This document shows, piece by piece, positions 11,452 through 21,921 of a stretch of 64,000 nt of DNA; position 1 is the stretch's first letter; every line of letters begins with the position of its first letter. The translations under genes were made by a program, and so were the position numbers. This DNA is from Saccharina japonica. Its lineage: Eukaryota; Sar; Phaeophyceae; Laminariales; Laminariaceae. Location of the stretch: contig MEHQ01001395.1 of NCBI GenBank assembly GCA_008828725.1, positions 186,001 through 250,000 of the forward strand. The letters run 5' to 3'. The notes beneath the pieces are model-generated. The model made no database searches, was not told where the DNA came from, and saw only the letters and a program-made list of their open reading frames with translations.

Positions 11452-11924
11452 CTGTGTACGAGACGAAGAAACGGTATCGAAACGGACCAATAGGAGAGAA
11501 GCCGGGGTGGGAGGAGGCAACCGGAAGCGGTCAACGTAGTCGCTGGGTTAAATTATTGTGTGGTTGTACCGCGGCATGCCACGACATCAAAGCGAGAGTT
11601 CAAGCACAATTACATAACGAAGCACGTTGAAAAACCCACGACAACAACTACCAGGTCCGTGCTGTAGTTCCCAAGCGGTTCTAATGGAGATACATTGCGG
11701 CACACAATGCACTTTTTGTTTCTTCAGTGAACACGTTGCCCTCAGATCACAGCATCCCCTGTACTGGCACCACAGTACTATAACTATCATGTTTCCTCAG
11801 TTCGGCGGCCCTGTCCACCCGAAAATGCTACTGGTATGGGCGGAAATGCCCCCCTCCCGCGCACGCAGTAGTATAGGCCTTATGCCTCGTTTGTTTGTCG
11901 ATCACCGTATACTGAGCAGAAAGA

Positions 11925-12130
11925 GACGCGTGTTACGCTAGAGGTGCCACCGTTTTTGTATGGTGGTCGTGCCGTGAGGAGCTTTGAATACTCCGCATCC
12001 CGTTTTACAAACGACCTAGGTTACTTAAGACATATACGCAATCGCATTGCCTACCGTCGGTATCTAACCACGCCAAACACAACGGAAGCATCGGGTCGCC
12101 CCAAATTCGGAAGCTCTTCGCCCGAAGAGC
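11925..12130 (+). mobile_element. Decayed TIR4-like fragment in the gene's intron
   Basis: GACGCGTGTTACGCTAGAGGTGCCACC at 11925 onward resembles the family terminus, and GTGGTCGTGCCGTGAGGAGCTTT the adjacent block. The right end is not identifiable. It lies within the predicted 1.2-kb intron 11452-12664. Confidence 0.45.
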
Positions 12131-12641
12131 CTCGTAGTCAGGGTTAAGAACATGGTTAAGAACAGGGTTGAGAAACGTCTGTATTTTTGTCTCCCATGCA
12201 TGCGTTTGTTTTTTCTTGTTTTGGTGCGTGGCATACAGTAGTAGCGCTCCAATTCAAGCGAGGGGTTTCCTTTAAACAAACGAACTGAAAGTGCACCGCT
12301 ATATACACCGTGGCATAGATATGGGTCTGCTTACAATAACATACGCACGGAAAATAGATATACATAGCAAGTATATACAATATTTGGGGTAAAGAGTGGT
12401 CGTATCCAAGTGAGCAGACGCAGGGGAGGAGGATTAGTTGGATGAGATTGGTGGTATTCGACGAATTGTGTCAGCTTTTTCATTATGAACGACTAAAATG
12501 CTCTGTACATTTTCGGAGGGAAAATCATATATCAATAAAAAGTATTAGACGAATTGTGTCAGTTTTTTTTTAAATTCTGAAGGAATAAAGCCCTGCACAT
12601 AGTACATTCACAAGTCAAATAATATATTATTAATTATATCT

Positions 12642-12989
12642 CTAATCCTCACAGGACGTCTCACCGTACTCGCAGCAGAGCGACCTGGTGCACCCCGACT
12701 GCGGGCAGAGGAGCGTGTCCGCGCCATACACCTGAACGAAGTTGTTCTTGCACGCGAAGTAGGAGCAGTACGCCTCGCAGCACAGGCTGTCCGTGCACCC
12801 CGAGTCGGGGCACAGGGTCGTGTCGGCCTTGGGGATCTGGGTGTAGTTGTCGGGGCACGCGTGGTACGAGCAGAACGCCTCGCAGCACTGGGAAACCTCG
12901 CACCCGTAGTGGCCTTCGCAGGGCACGTTCATGGCGTCTTCGATGGGCGTGTAGCCGTCCGGGCAGCCTATGGAGTTGCAGTACTTGGG
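12642..12989 (-). CDS. Cysteine-rich repeat protein, upstream exon
   Basis: The minus strand encodes three 35-residue units in 108 codons. Cysteine spacing is regular: C-x4-C-x14-C-x4-C-x4-CC, with CC pairs at residues 35-36, 70-71 and 105-106 of the exon. Conserved cores are CEAYCSYFAC, ADTTLCPDSGCT and SLCCE. A GCAG acceptor precedes CCCAAG at 12989. A G|GTGAGA donor after 12665 has phase 1, matching the acceptor at 11451; without splicing the frame reads ten more codons to a TAG at 12642. The ATG inside the presumed upstream intron (13005-13007) is unlikely to be the start. Five repeats are predicted for the joined product. Earlier exons, including any signal peptide, were not found. Similar Cys repeats are, from memory, frequent in unicellular algae; function is unknown. 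Confidence 0.82.
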   Translation of the reverse strand, partial: PKYCNSIGCPDGYTPIEDAMNVPCEGHYGCEVSQCCEAFCSYHACPDNYTQIPKADTTLCPDSGCTDSLCCEAYCSYFACKNNFVQVYGADTLLCPQSGCTRSLCCEYGETSCED

Positions 12990-13063
12990 CTGCCGCGCGA
13001 GTGACACAATCAGAGAAGAGGTGCCGAGTTAAGTGTTAAAAATTCAACCCATTTTCAGGTTGG

Positions 13064-13337
13064 GACGCGTGATTCGATGAAGTTAGTGTCCCTTTCTGGC
13101 TGAAATGGGTTCGGAACGATCAGGCTCCTTGACCCAAAAGCATCGGAACACGATATTGTTTTTTGTGTTGGAGGAATTTCTTCTTGTATACTTGTGGGCA
13201 TGGCATTGTTCATCGGGTGTAACTTGTTTCTTTCCCATCAAGTATCAGTCTTTGTGGGTGAGCTACAGAGATCTTCAAGTTACCCCCTCCAGAGAAAAAA
13301 AACAATGGTGCATCTCTATCGTACAAGCACCGGCATC
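13064..13337 (-). mobile_element. TIR4 MITE, long-centre subtype
   Basis: GACGCGTGATTCGATGAAG start, TTCTGGCTGAAATGGG, GATCAGGCTCCTTGACCC, then GGGCATGGCATTGTTCATCG in the centre and GGTGCATCTCTATCGTAC near the end. It lies just upstream of the cysteine-rich exon. Confidence 0.82.
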
Positions 13338-13988
13338 AAGGATGGACATGACGCTAAACTTTAGGAGCCATGCAACGGTACGTAGGGGAACCACGGTTTA
13401 GGCTCAAATTTGTCCGGGCCAGTCGAGAGTGTGCGACTACCGGTAACGAGTACCGGGTTGGATGATATCGGCTTATGGTATGCTATTTTACTGACTACGA
13501 CTGTATGTACGCAGCGCATAGCAAGGATGATCGGGGTTGCGGAGACAAAATGCCTTCTAAGTCAGGTTTTCGATGGAAAAACTGAGCTCCTCACGTGAAT
13601 GAAGCATTAGACTAATAAGCCATCACCCTTACCTACAGTGAGTGGCGTTTTCTCAATCGGGCGCCCACAGGCTTACCGTCTACTCGACGCAAGACAGCAC
13701 ATACTCGTCTGATGAATTGCAAGGTTGAGTTCAACGTCAGCACAACGGGGGGAGTAGAAACGCCGAGCGGCGCAACCATCTAAATAGCCCCACTAAATCA
13801 ATGGAACAAAACAACAGTTTGCTGTCATTATGTTTGTGGTTTGAGCCCCAATGGTTTTAGATAAAATGTGTCTGCCATCGTTGTCCGAGCAACGGCGGTG
13901 TAATCTTGTGAGGTACAAGTATATGTTCACAAGTATATCAAAGGACAAGTCAGCGAAGCGTAAGAATAAAAGGTTTGTCCAGGTGAAC
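13338..13988. other. No recognisable feature
   Basis: Spacer with only short open frames; an ATCGGGCGCCCAC motif near 13657 weakly resembles the dispersed GGGCGAGTGGCTC motif. Confidence 0.4.
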
Positions 13989-14007
13989 ACAACAACAACA
14001 ACAACAA
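13989..14007. repeat. (CAA)n microsatellite
   Basis: Six pure CAA units, a small simple repeat. Confidence 0.85.
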
Positions 14008-14213
14008 TGACACGCTAGAAAGGACAACTGGGCGCGCGCCAGTTTGACAGTATGTGATGAGTATACAGTAGTGTCCCGCGCGAGCCCCGGACTGAGTACC
14101 CTGTGCTGCTTCGGTACGCCTCAGGTTGGTGACCAAAACTTTCGAACAACAATCAAATAACGTTATGCACCGCAAGGATCTTGTTGTTGTTTACATGATG
14201 AGTCCAACACGCT

Positions 14214-14214
<1 letters not shown>

Positions 14215-14245
<31 letters not shown>
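14215..14245. repeat. Poly-C run of 31
   Basis: An uninterrupted homopolymer. It is a likely length-error site in assembly and could form an i-motif, with a G-quadruplex on the other strand. Confidence 0.95.
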
Positions 14246-14246
<1 letters not shown>

Positions 14247-14384
14247 AACAAGCATAATGGTGACTGATGTTCAGAACCACTCGCCCTAGTGGTCACGCGC
14301 AAAATTTCAAATCGCGCCTACTACGGTTCCCTACCGTAGAGCTACAATGATGTAGTCCCCCGTGCGTATGGAATTCGGGAGTCA

Positions 14385-14658
14385 GGCGCGTGCTACGACG
14401 GAGGTGGCACAGTTTAGCTGAAATATGTTCTGAACGACGGAGATCCTTAACACAGTAATGGAATTTCGTTCTCGTGTGTCGCACTAGTTCTCGTTTTATA
14501 CGTAAGACCAACACGGTGTTGTCAATCGGGCAGCCCTTACTTTTTTTTCTTTCTTTGAATTGATAGTTTTCGGGTGATGGTATACAGCTCCTTCAAGCGA
14601 CCACCCTCAGAAAATGGCCTGTATGCAGGTGCGCCTCTACCGGACGTATGCACGCGTC
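14385..14658 (-). mobile_element. TIR4 MITE
   Basis: GCGCGTGCTACGACGGAGG start, TTTAGCTGAAATATG and ACGGAGATCCTTAACACA inside, GTATGCAGGTGCGCCTCTAC and CACGCGTC at the end. Flanks GTCA and ACTA do not match, so it is an older copy. Confidence 0.82.
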
Positions 14659-15090
14659 ACTATTAATACAGCGGTGCCTTCTTCACTGCCGCCGCAGCTT
14701 ACCGTATAGGGGGCGTGCAGACCGCGGAGGGCGTTTTTGCTTTCCACCACATCAGTAGCCCCTGCAACAAGGCACGGCACGAGACGCCACAAAACAATAA
14801 TAACAGAAAAATAGGAGCCGGGCGGGGAGACGGGGTGATTTCGAAAAAAGTCGGAAAGGAATACGGGACCTAAGTCAACAATTCACAAACAAAAACAAAA
14901 ACTACTGCTTGCTGTTTTTTCTGTATACGACGAATATACACACACGTACGTACATATCGTACATGCGGGAGACCACGACGACTCCATGTAACCAATTTTG
15001 CCACTACTGCTGTAGACCTTGGCCCTTGGAACCAGACTATTACTAATAATACTAGAACTGTAATATAATCAGTTTTGGGGTCGTAGTAAA

Positions 15091-15555
15091 TATCGCGTTC
15101 TTCGATAGAGATACTGTAAACCGTTTTGGCTGATTCGTTTCTTGAATTATCGTGCTCCCTTAACCCAAATCGCGTCGTAACGGCATTTCTTTTTTAATGA
15201 CTGGTTTTGCGTGTACTTAGGGCCCACATATTAACGAGTATAAAATAAATTCAATTTGGAAAAATAAAAATAAAATTTCGCTTTTCATTGGTCAACTCAC
15301 GCGCCAGCACACCCCAAGATCCTAATCTTTGGTGCTGGTGCGCGTGTTGACCAATGAAAAGCGTTTTTTTTTTATTTTTCTAAATTGATTTTTTTTCGTC
15401 GTTAAAACGGGCCCTTCGGGCATGTCATTGTTTAGTGTTTCCCTTCATTTTTTTTCTAAATGTCAGTGTTTGGGTGAGATTGACAGAGCTGCTTGAGTGA
15501 CCACCCTTGCAGACAAACACAGTGTGCACCTCCATCATCGTGTATAGCATGCGTC
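15091..15555 (-). mobile_element. TIR4 MITE, long-centre subtype, carrying a nested foldback
   Basis: The left part has TTCGATAGAGATAC and TGCTCCCTTAACCCAAATCG. The right part has GGGCATGTCATTGTTTAGTG and ends GTATAGCATGCGTC. It is split at 15220-15414 by a GGGCCC foldback. Removing that restores a GTACTT-GGGCATG junction like the one at 13190. Confidence 0.8.
15220..15414. mobile_element. GGGCCC foldback element, copy 2
   Basis: A 195-bp near-palindrome with GGGCCC ends and the shared arm CATTGGTCAACTCACGCGCC, loop CCAAGATCCTAATCTTTGG as in copy 1. Flanks are CTTA and TTCG, so a TTAA duplication is not intact here. Confidence 0.85.
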
Positions 15556-16102
15556 ACATTGGGAAAATTGACGATACTCAACATTCTCAAGCCCCCGGAG
15601 TCGTAGACAGCAAGGGCTGATACTTCCGAGGGGGCATGGAGTGAATTGAGACACGACACGAAGTGAGACGTGGAAGTGTGGAGGGCGTAAGCTTTATTTT
15701 GGTCCATCCGCCGGAGGATAAAAAAAAATAAAAACATAAAAAAATAAATGACGATTTTGTACATAGCTCCGTGTCCACAAATGTAAGAACCGTTTGTACA
15801 TCAATGTATAATCAAAAGGTGCTGGTATACAAAGCAACGGCCGCTGCGTCATAAGGTGAGGGTGATAACACAATGCTACTCGTGCAACTGTTGTAGGTAC
15901 TGCTGTGCCAATAGAGACGATGGTACGCCGCGTGTGAGCAACGTGATCCAAAACCCGTGCTGCTGCTTGCTGTGCTGGGCGGTCACCACGCTGATCGTAG
16001 ACGGTTGCCAACGCGAGCGTTATGTCATTGATTTGGTTGATATCCCTTATATCCGCCGAGTGCATGCTCTTAGGTACTTTTTCTCGTAAAATAAAATATT
16101 GA
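15556..16102. other. No recognisable feature
   Basis: Unique-looking spacer; overlapping frames on both strands without domains. Confidence 0.4.
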
Positions 16103-16300
16103 CTAGCGGAAAGCGCGAGCGCGTGAGTTAGCGAAATTCGATGAAAATCGACGAGCGTTGGGAACTCTGAACCCTCTGCGCGATAAAAACCAAGACAAGA
16201 ACCGTAGTGGGGGAGGAGGGAGAGGAGCCTACTTTGTGACCCCGGATCTGAGTTACGACTAGGGAGGGAGAAAGACGGAAGTGCGAAGATAATAAATGGG
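16103..16300 (+). repeat. SINE-like body, copy 1
   Basis: Shares an ordered series of blocks with 34323-34514 and, in reverse, 50725-50916: AATTCGA, CGCGATAAAAA, AAGAACCGTAGTGGGG, GCCTACTTTGTGA, CCGGATCTGAGTTACGACTA, GCGAAGATAATAAATGGG. It is followed by an A-rich AAAGAAAGAAAG tail, as expected for a retroposed sequence. No tRNA-like head is evident upstream of this copy. Confidence 0.7.
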
Positions 16301-17576
16301 ATGGGAAAAAAAAAGAAAGAAAGAAAAATAAAATCCAATATAAAGGGCCCGGCCGGAGTTAAGAGACACGTACACGCTTGTTTGAGAAAGGCTAGGACCG
16401 GTTACGGCATGGGGCAAAACCTTTTTACAATGACCCCTGTCAATATAAAAAAGGGTACCCAAGTTTGTGCCCATGTATATTGCTAAGCGCCGGTTCATGG
16501 GATAATATATATATATATATCTACTATCAACAGATATTATAGTAAGCCTGACACCACACACCCCCCTCGCTCTGAACTCGTAGGCTCCCCTTAGATCCTG
16601 TGTAGTGTGTAACTGTCATCGATTTGTTGATCATCACGGAAAATGTGTATATCGCGAGGTATACTTCGTTGCAATGAAGGGGACAGTCTGACGATGCATA
16701 CACATAGCAAATACTTCACCACACAACGTATTATATTCATGTACTGTGCCGGTATGCATGTACGCCTGAACCAAGCTTGTCGTGGGGTGTACCGGTATAT
16801 TAATAATAAACTAAGAAACACGTCAGCTGTGAATTCTCTTAACCGGTCGATATTCAGCTTTGCTAGCTACGTGGCGTTATTCCATGATGTTATTGTTAGG
16901 TACATATTTCCTCGCGACTGAACCGGTATATTGTAGTTTCTTGATTTCGTCTTGTTCTGATGTGCGTTCCGTACGAGTTACTGAACTGGTATGTATGTTA
17001 TTGTCGATCTCCTTTCGCCAAAATGCTGTAAAAACAGCTGATTGTGCGACACGTTCATTACGGTACGCGTTTGTTTACGTGTACGAGGTATTTTGTATCC
17101 GAGGAGCTCGACGGAATTTCGTGACATATATCTACTTTGTGAGGAGGCGGAACATTAGTACGAAGAATGTAGGCTTAGCACGTAGTGATTGAGAAAACAC
17201 ACAGGAAATGTTGTGATATACTGCTGCTTGCTGGTGTTTTGTTGTTGCAACTGATGCAAGGACCTCTGTCTGTACGGAACTCTTGTTGTTGCTGTGTTGT
17301 TGCGCAGGTGCTGTAAGGATCGCTTTTGTTATTACTACTATTATTGATGGGTCGAACACCGCGGACGAACCATTACGTATCGATAACTACCATCCCACCG
17401 TCGTCTCCACTGCATACAATAGTAGAGCTTATACTACGTACTAGAGAAAACGGTTGACGCTCGCGGTGTCCACAAGACGAAACAAACAAGCTACCATAAA
17501 ATAAAAAAATGACGTCTCACTTGGATACCATTCGAGGTTGGAAGGATCCCCATCCCGGCCCGCTCGTATATTCTTT
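16301..17576. other. Intergenic stretch, no gene recognised
   Basis: AT-rich, with a (TA)n run near 16505-16520. Open frames up to 110 codons lack recognisable features. Confidence 0.4.
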
Positions 17577-17632
17577 TCCCTCTTTCGCTAAATTAATTAA
17601 TTGTACCCCCCCCATACCACGAACAACCTACT
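17577..17632 (+). repeat. 55-bp repeat with TTAATTAATT and C8 (copy 1)
   Basis: CCCTCTTTCGCTAAATTAAT runs into a C8 tract and then CATACCACGAACAACCTAC. It is identical, as far as can be read, to 17995-18049. Two diverged reverse-strand copies are at 50404-50457 and 50476-50530. Confidence 0.9.
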
Positions 17633-17994
17633 TCGTATACCACATATTATCATAAATTATTATAGACCCGATATTGAGTCGAATCACACATCGGAAATAT
17701 ACAAAGTATGCAGTGTATTTCATGTACTGCTGCAACTCCACCCGTCGTTAGGAACCTAATTCCGCTAATCCTGGCAGACACTGGTATAAGGCAACGTATA
17801 GCCCGATCAGTGTTCTAGTGGCAGAATCAAACCTTGAGCCATTCCATCAGCGATTGACATAGTAGTGCTCTCGTAGATTCATATTTTTTGTACGGCAACT
17901 GTAAGGTTGAAGTCCCGTTTTGTTCGGGCAATTGATGGGGCGTGTTTACCATTGTGCTGCTTTACAGTACCTTGCTCGTGCTGAAGATGGACGT

Positions 17995-18049
17995 TCCCTC
18001 TTTCGCTAAATTAATTAATTGTACCCCCCCCATACCACGAACAACCTAC
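17995..18049 (+). repeat. 55-bp repeat with TTAATTAATT and C8 (copy 2)
   Basis: Direct repeat of 17577-17632, about 418 bp downstream. The flanks share no further similarity, so this is not simply an LTR pair. Confidence 0.9.
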
Positions 18050-18218
18050 CTTTATCATCATACTCCTATTATATATGTCGCATATATACCACTCTGGGCG
18101 GTTAAATACTGTCGTACGAGCGTATGTATGGCGTCGTGCAGCAGTCTTGACGCGTTGGTCGAATTAAAAAAAAGTTTTTTTTTGTGCATTCATACTACAG
18201 CAGTAGAGCGTCATGCTA

Positions 18219-18925
18219 TTACGGCGGGCCATAGTAAATAAGACCTGCGGTACACCCGAACCAAATGGGTTTATCATTTTTCACCAACACTCTGATAATC
18301 CTGCAACAAATCAAGAAATTGCTTAACCCATTCAGAACTGAAAAAAAAGTGACCCACACTAATTCCAAGTAGTTTGTCCCCAAGTTCGTGGGACCAGTTC
18401 TTAAGGGGGTAATTAATGTAGTAACCACTCCGTTCCGTGATATGAGGACCGTTTTGGTATATCATTACCATCACAAACGGGCCTTCCATTTTGAGACACG
18501 TGGATTGGAGTAGTATCAACTATAGTATACCGCTCTGTTCTCGGTATACCGGTATACCATAGTTGCATCGGGTGGACCGTAGGGCACCTCTTCGACCACG
18601 GCGCATACCCTTTATCCCGATAGATGGACACCATATTTACACACGCCGGAAAGAGACGACCACTATTATTGTGGGTAAAACTAATTTATCATGGGTGCAT
18701 CGACTTTAGATTGACAGCCCAGGCTGAGAGGATAGACCCGTTAGGAAAGAGAATGTTTCGCTGGACCTGCCTGCTACAGTAGCAAGGCGGAATATTTCCC
18801 GCCGTACACGCGAGAGAGAACGTTACTAACAATCACGAATTAGGGCCTAAGTTAAACACAAAAACCTACACATTTCTCAAGTGTCGCTAAAGGTGTCCGG
18901 TCTTATTCACTACGGCCCGCCGTAA
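18219..18925. mobile_element. TA-flanked mariner-like MITE, ~707-bp long form
   Basis: Left end TTACGGCGGGCCATAGTAAA; the right end is its near-perfect inverse (GGTCTTATTCACTACGG then CCCGCCGTAA). TA dinucleotides flank both ends (18217-18218, 18926-18927). No transposase frame is inside. It includes a reverse copy of the AAGAACTGGTCCCAC motif block at about 18320-18420. Confidence 0.8.
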
Positions 18926-21801
18926 TAGTGAAGAGAGGATTTTCAGTCTGTACCCAGCACCGCCCTCGTGTCGGAGAACCCAGACTTCTGCTGTGTGTAT
19001 GTTGCATGCCTGACAGTTAGTTGTATGAATCCGGTACATTTTTTAAAACTATGTTTACCTTGCGGATTACCTTATGAAGCAGCCCACGACGCTATTCTAT
19101 GATTCTATGTGATATGTGTAGCATACATTTTCTACAGTACCTGGTAAGCAACCAAGGTTGGACACGTCGACTGTCCGCCGATCCACACCGAAACAAGTTT
19201 TTTTTTTTTTTTTCCGGTGAAAACCTTAAAGTTTGCTGTGTACCCGCTGTATGGGCCCTGTGGGGTTGTCCAGATCGGGTGTCACGTTTTTTTTTTTTTT
19301 TTATGTTTTCTTCAAACCTTTGGTGTTTGGGAAAAGGTAAGCAGGCTCTCACAAATATTAGAGGTTATACACACCTCTATCGTATCATGCGTCCTTCCCT
19401 CAGTCGAGAAACGTCCCCTCCCTGTCCGTGAGATAGCTTGATTGATTACTTTGCGCAAAGGTTTCCTTTGTTTCCGTGGTTTTCTGCTTTCGCGATTGTT
19501 ATGAGTGATCAACGTTGAAGTTCATCATGCTGCACATTGTCGGGTGGCAAATATGCTAATATTAAACTGATGCTCAAATGTGGAACTCACTACCCTAAAA
19601 GAGGACTGGACGAGAAAAAGCCAACAACAGCAGTGGAACTCCCCGCCTACCTGCGATGCTAAGCGTGGCCAGGAGTGCGACGATCACGAGAGGAGCCATG
19701 TTCTTGGTCTTGTTCTTGTTCTTGTCGAGTTGCTACGAACAATTGAGCAGCACCGCAAGACTCAAGATGAAGAGAGAGAGAGAGGTCTGCAGAAAGGACA
19801 ACAGCAGGAGGAGGAGGAGCGAAACAAACGGCGATATTAAAGACGATGGAGGAGGAACACGGCCGGTCCACGGAATACATGGGTTTTACGGTGTGATCAA
19901 GGCGAATGGCGTCATCGCGTACATCATTGATCGCTGGATTTGTGTTGTGATTGCTTATGATTTGTTCGCTCGAAAATGAAGCCCATATGTATGCTACTGT
20001 AGTACTGTTGTACCTGGTACATAGTACAATACTCTCGCTTTCACTCGGGGTGTTTCTGTGTAGTGCATGGTGGAAGGTCTGGCCGGGACGAGAGGTGTGC
20101 GTATAACGCTATAGTACTCACTGATACAAATGTTAACCCTGCAACCTTCGTCGTGTCTCCTGTATGATATACCAGTTATTGTGTACGACTGGTAATTTCC
20201 TGTAGTCCGGCAAGTCTCAGTTTTCCTTTCATTTTACTCGGTTTCTTACATATGTACTGTACTGCTGTACTATCTATACTCGTACTGCAGCCCAGGTACT
20301 CTATGTAATCAATTAGTTTGTTGATTTCGCCCACCCCTGCCCCTTAATTGACCAAGACATTGCTTGACACTACGGTGGTACACTACGAGACAGGTACGTA
20401 TGTGTTAGCAATTTGAGAGTACGACGTAAAAATGTGTGCAGTCTGAGATATTTTTTTATAAATTACAAAAAAACATCGTCTGTGCGCGGCGCGGAGCGCC
20501 GCTCTAAAGCTCATATACTAGCCTGTAAGAGCCTCAACGTTGGCATCACCAAAGTAAGCCGCGAGCCTTCTTTGCCATAATAGGAGTCGCGTACTGGGCT
20601 GTAACCCGAGTCGTGAACCAATTTGTTTCGCCCACCACGCATATCGACACAAACAACATATATATGTATGTCTTCGTACGACGTGTTTGTACTGCTGCAA
20701 TTTCTGTACTTCCTCATCTATATTAATAGTGTATAATTGTAGAGTGCATGCACACCTGGTCTGAGCTCTATGTGATAATTCATTCTACATGCATATACGT
20801 GCAATGCACGGGTGTAAATGGGGCATCCAAAACGAGAGACAATTATTGTCGCATCGCCACTTGCAAAAACACAAATACGGCTGTACACCAGCTGCCAGGC
20901 AAGCATTTTAGGTGGAGATGTTTGGCTTGTCGATGCGCGCTGCGGCGGCAGCGCAATCACTAAAGGGAAACAGGCAACAACGAGCGAAGGGTTTGCCGGG
21001 CAGGGGCGTGTGGCGGGAAAGAACACGGAGTTGAAGACCGCAAGATTTTGGGAAGAGGATGTACACTAGGGGCATAAATACCATACCACGCCACCAAGCG
21101 CACCGTGACCAGCATGTTCACCGCGCGACCAACATGTTCACCGCGTGAAATATATGTTCACCCCAGTAGAAAATACACCCGTGGCCGGCGCTAAGCGTGG
21201 GTCACTGCTGCAGCGGAGAGGCATTCGTTTTCGAATTCACTGCGGGCTGAAGGTATACAGTAGTCCGCTCATCGGAGAACATGGTTGATATATGCTGTGT
21301 ACGAAACGCGGCGTTGGGTCTCGTATCGTAAGTTTCCGTGCAGTGTGTGTGTTTTGTCTTCACATCAAACCCGTTATTTCTACTCAACCACACCAGTACA
21401 CCCAGCGCCTGTCCTGGTTCCTAATCCTAGAGAGATACACAATATTATGATTATTATGTGGTCACAGACTGAAACAGAGATGAAACAAACCAAACTACAC
21501 GCAAAATAATGGGTAGCGCAAGTGAGATGGTAACGTACCGGGTACGAGAACACAACAACGACACGAGCCGACCAATCAAAACCAAACAAAACCGTGGAGT
21601 ATATCGAAATGTTTAACGTGTGTTGTACCAATCATGTTTCGCCTACTCTCGTAACCTGGTGCGCCCGTGGTGTTTTCACTCGGACACCGAACGAGATCTT
21701 CGACTTATCAAATATCGACATCGCATCGACACGTTTTGTTTTTTGTTGATTAATGTTTTTGTCGATCTCCGATTTCTCGGTCGATATCCCCCCCCACACT
21801 A
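18926..21801. other. 2.9-kb intergenic stretch, no gene recognised
   Basis: Contains poly-T runs near 19198 and 19287 and several CTACTGTAGTAC-like short palindromes. The minus-strand and plus-strand open frames of 60-110 codons show no domain. Confidence 0.4.
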
Positions 21802-21921
21802 TTACAGAGAGAGACCATAGTAAACACTAGTAAATAGTACCTATGGTACACAGAAAAACCTGTATATTTGCCTTGTTTTTCTTTAACAATATTGGGTCTT
21901 ATTTACTATGGCCCCCCGTAA
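21802..21921. mobile_element. TA-flanked mariner-like MITE
   Basis: 120 bp, left end TTACAGAGAGAGACCATAG, right end ATTTACTATGGCCCCCCGTAA, with TA on both sides (21800-21801, 21922-21923). Confidence 0.88.

Noticed and set aside
17577..18049. LTR pair around a 420-bp element
   Set aside because: The repeats are only 55 bp, lack TG...CA ends, a primer-binding site or polypurine tract, and have no coding sequence between them.
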